A stretch of 64,000 nucleotides of DNA from the NCBI RefSeq assembly GCF_004363955.1, contig NZ_SNZR01000014.1, positions 248,001 through 312,000 on the forward strand, read 5' to 3'. Positions 62,979 through 64,000 of this stretch are shown here, one piece after another (within the stretch, counting starts at the first letter, position 1; each line of letters starts with the position of its first letter). A program made the translations under genes and the position numbers. The notes under the pieces were generated by a model that was given only the letters and a program-made list of their open reading frames with translations, was not told where the DNA came from and did not search any database. This DNA is from Enterovirga rhinocerotis (GTDB taxonomy: Bacteria; Pseudomonadota; Alphaproteobacteria; Rhizobiales; Beijerinckiaceae).

Positions 62979-64000
62979 TTGTCGGGTGATGGGTCGAAGC
63001 CGCTTGCGGGGCTTCTCGTCGTCGCGTTGGAACAGGCCGTCGCGGCGCCGTTCTGCTCCTCCCGCCTCGCCGATGGCGGCGCGCGGGTCATCAAGATCGA
63101 GCGGCCTGAAGGCGATTTCGCCCGTGGCTACGATGCGGCCGTGCACGGGCTGTCGAGCTATTTCACCTGGCTGAACCGCGGCAAGCAGAGCCTTGTCGCC
63201 GACATCAAGACGCCGGACGACGCCGCCCTCCTCCATGCGGTCCTCGCCAAGGCGGACGTGTTCATTCAGAACCTCGCGCCCGGCGCGGCCGAGCGGGCCG
63301 GCTTCGGCTCGGCCGACCTCCGCAAGCGCTATCCGCGGCTGATCACGGTCGACGTCTCGGGCTACGGCACCGGCCATTCCTATGCGCAGATGAAGGCTTA
63401 CGACCTCCTCGTCCAGGCCGAGAGCGCGCTCGCGGCCATCACCGGCCATCCGGCGGGGCCCGGCCGCGTCGGCGTCTCGGTCTGCGACATCGCCTGCGGG
63501 ATGGCGGCGCATGCCGCCGTGCTGGAGGCGCTGATCGCGCGCGGCATCACCGGCGAGGGCCGGGCCATCGCCGTCTCGCTCTTCGACGGCATGGCCGACT
63601 GGATGAACGTGCCGTTCCTCTACCACGAAGGCACGGGCAACGCCCCGAAGCGCGTCGGCCTCGCCCATCCCTCCATCGCGCCCTACGGGGCCTTCGCGAC
63701 CAAGGACGGCTCGCTCGTCCTCCTCGCCATCCAGAACGAGCGCGAATGGGCGAAGCTGTGTGCGGTCGTGCTCGGCGATGCCGGCCTCGCGACGGCGCCG
63801 GGCTTCGACAGCAACAATGCCCGCGTCGCGAACCGCGCCGCCGTCGACGGCCGGCTCACCGAGGCCTTCGCCGCCCTGACGCGCGACGAGGCTGCCGCGC
63901 GCCTCGGGGAGGCCGGAACAGCCTATGGCTTCGTCAACGAGGTGGCCGATCTCGCCGGCCATCCGGCCCTGCGGCGCGTGAGCGTCGAGACGCCCGGCGG
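62979..64000 (+). CDS. CaiB/BaiF family CoA-transferase (3' end cut by window edge)
   Basis: The gene starts with TTG at 62979, six bases after AAGGGAGG; the nearby ATG at 62974 is out of frame. 340 codons are visible. Family marks: PLAGLLVVALEQAVAAPFCS, RVIKIERPEGDFARGYD, FIQNLAPGAAERAGFG, the catalytic Asp in MKAYDLLVQAESALAAITGH, and RVGVSVCDIACGMAAHAAVL. It belongs to the type III CoA-transferases but to a different subgroup from the one at 31007. Substrates cannot be read. Confidence 0.92.
   Translation, partial: MSGDGSKPLAGLLVVALEQAVAAPFCSSRLADGGARVIKIERPEGDFARGYDAAVHGLSSYFTWLNRGKQSLVADIKTPDDAALLHAVLAKADVFIQNLAPGAAERAGFGSADLRKRYPRLITVDVSGYGTGHSYAQMKAYDLLVQAESALAAITGHPAGPGRVGVSVCDIACGMAAHAAVLEALIARGITGEGRAIAVSLFDGMADWMNVPFLYHEGTGNAPKRVGLAHPSIAPYGAFATKDGSLVLLAIQNEREWAKLCAVVLGDAGLATAPGFDSNNARVANRAAVDGRLTEAFAALTRDEAAARLGEAGTAYGFVNEVADLAGHPALRRVSVETPG

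Overview
The window is a stretch of high-GC bacterial chromosome. The gene families point to an alphaproteobacterium of the order Rhizobiales/Hyphomicrobiales: a DnaG that has lost its zinc ligands, an OxyR/catalase pair, DUF6894 and DUF6600 proteins, several Liv- and Tau-type ABC importers, and many GC-rich palindromic intergenic repeats. I cannot name the genus from sequence alone. Most of the window (about 7.4-64 kb) is ordinary core and metabolic chromosome. The left 7.4 kb is one end of an integrated phage-like element.

Left element (1-7387). A tyrosine integrase ends 17 bp before the 3' half of a tRNA-Arg(TCT) gene, which is the element's right attachment site. Upstream of the integrase, and overlapping it, is a small low-GC gene of unknown function. 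It is divergent from a compact leftward early operon of four genes joined by ATGA overlaps: an excisionase/AlpA-like HTH protein, a zinc-ribbon protein, a small conserved-looking protein and a winged-helix replication-like protein. The last gene carries three 18-bp iterons at 25/26-bp spacing. Further left is a 535-bp region without a convincing gene that holds two arrays with 11-bp period; one has the GAAC-N7-GAAC spacing of an alphaproteobacterial LexA (SOS) box. It precedes a leftward packaging operon: small unknown/adaptor protein, HNH endonuclease, large terminase, and an HK97-type portal cut by the window edge. Only about 4 kb separates the att site from the packaging genes, with no recognisable CI repressor, polymerase or lysis gene. 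This resembles a phage satellite (capsid-forming PICI-like) more than a full temperate phage, but the rest of the element lies outside the window.

7.4-17.4 kb: a membrane diguanylate cyclase; DUF6894, rpsU and cold-shock genes; a DUF2798 gene; the dnaG-rpoD pair; a lipoprotein; and an amidase with an SMP-30 lactonase-like enzyme.

17.5-24.1 kb: a leftward operon with a DUF1445 (D-glutamate cyclase-like) gene and a five-gene Liv-type importer. It is divergent from a LysR regulator and has a perfect 10-bp-arm palindrome in the intergenic space.

24.2-31 kb: GNAT, rimM, rpsP, an unknown gene, ffh and a YHS/TRASH-like gene; then an S8 protease with low-complexity flanks and a very histidine-rich secreted protein.

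31-43.5 kb: a CoA-transferase; an otnK-otnC-otnI operon for four-carbon acid-sugar catabolism; glpD; a beta-lactamase-fold hydrolase; fabI; two small stress/secreted proteins; and mutS.

43.6-56.2 kb: katA divergent from oxyR; an orphan cbiZ; a GMC oxidoreductase with a GntR regulator; a mandelate-racemase-family enzyme; a Tau/Ssu-type ABC importer with an acyltransferase gene inside its operon; and an NCS2 permease.

56.3-64 kb: ftsK; a DUF6600/FecR-like secreted protein; an L,D-transpeptidase; and a second, truncated CoA-transferase that begins with TTG.

Intergenic DNA carries at least seven palindromic elements of about 110-150 bp in two or three structural families.
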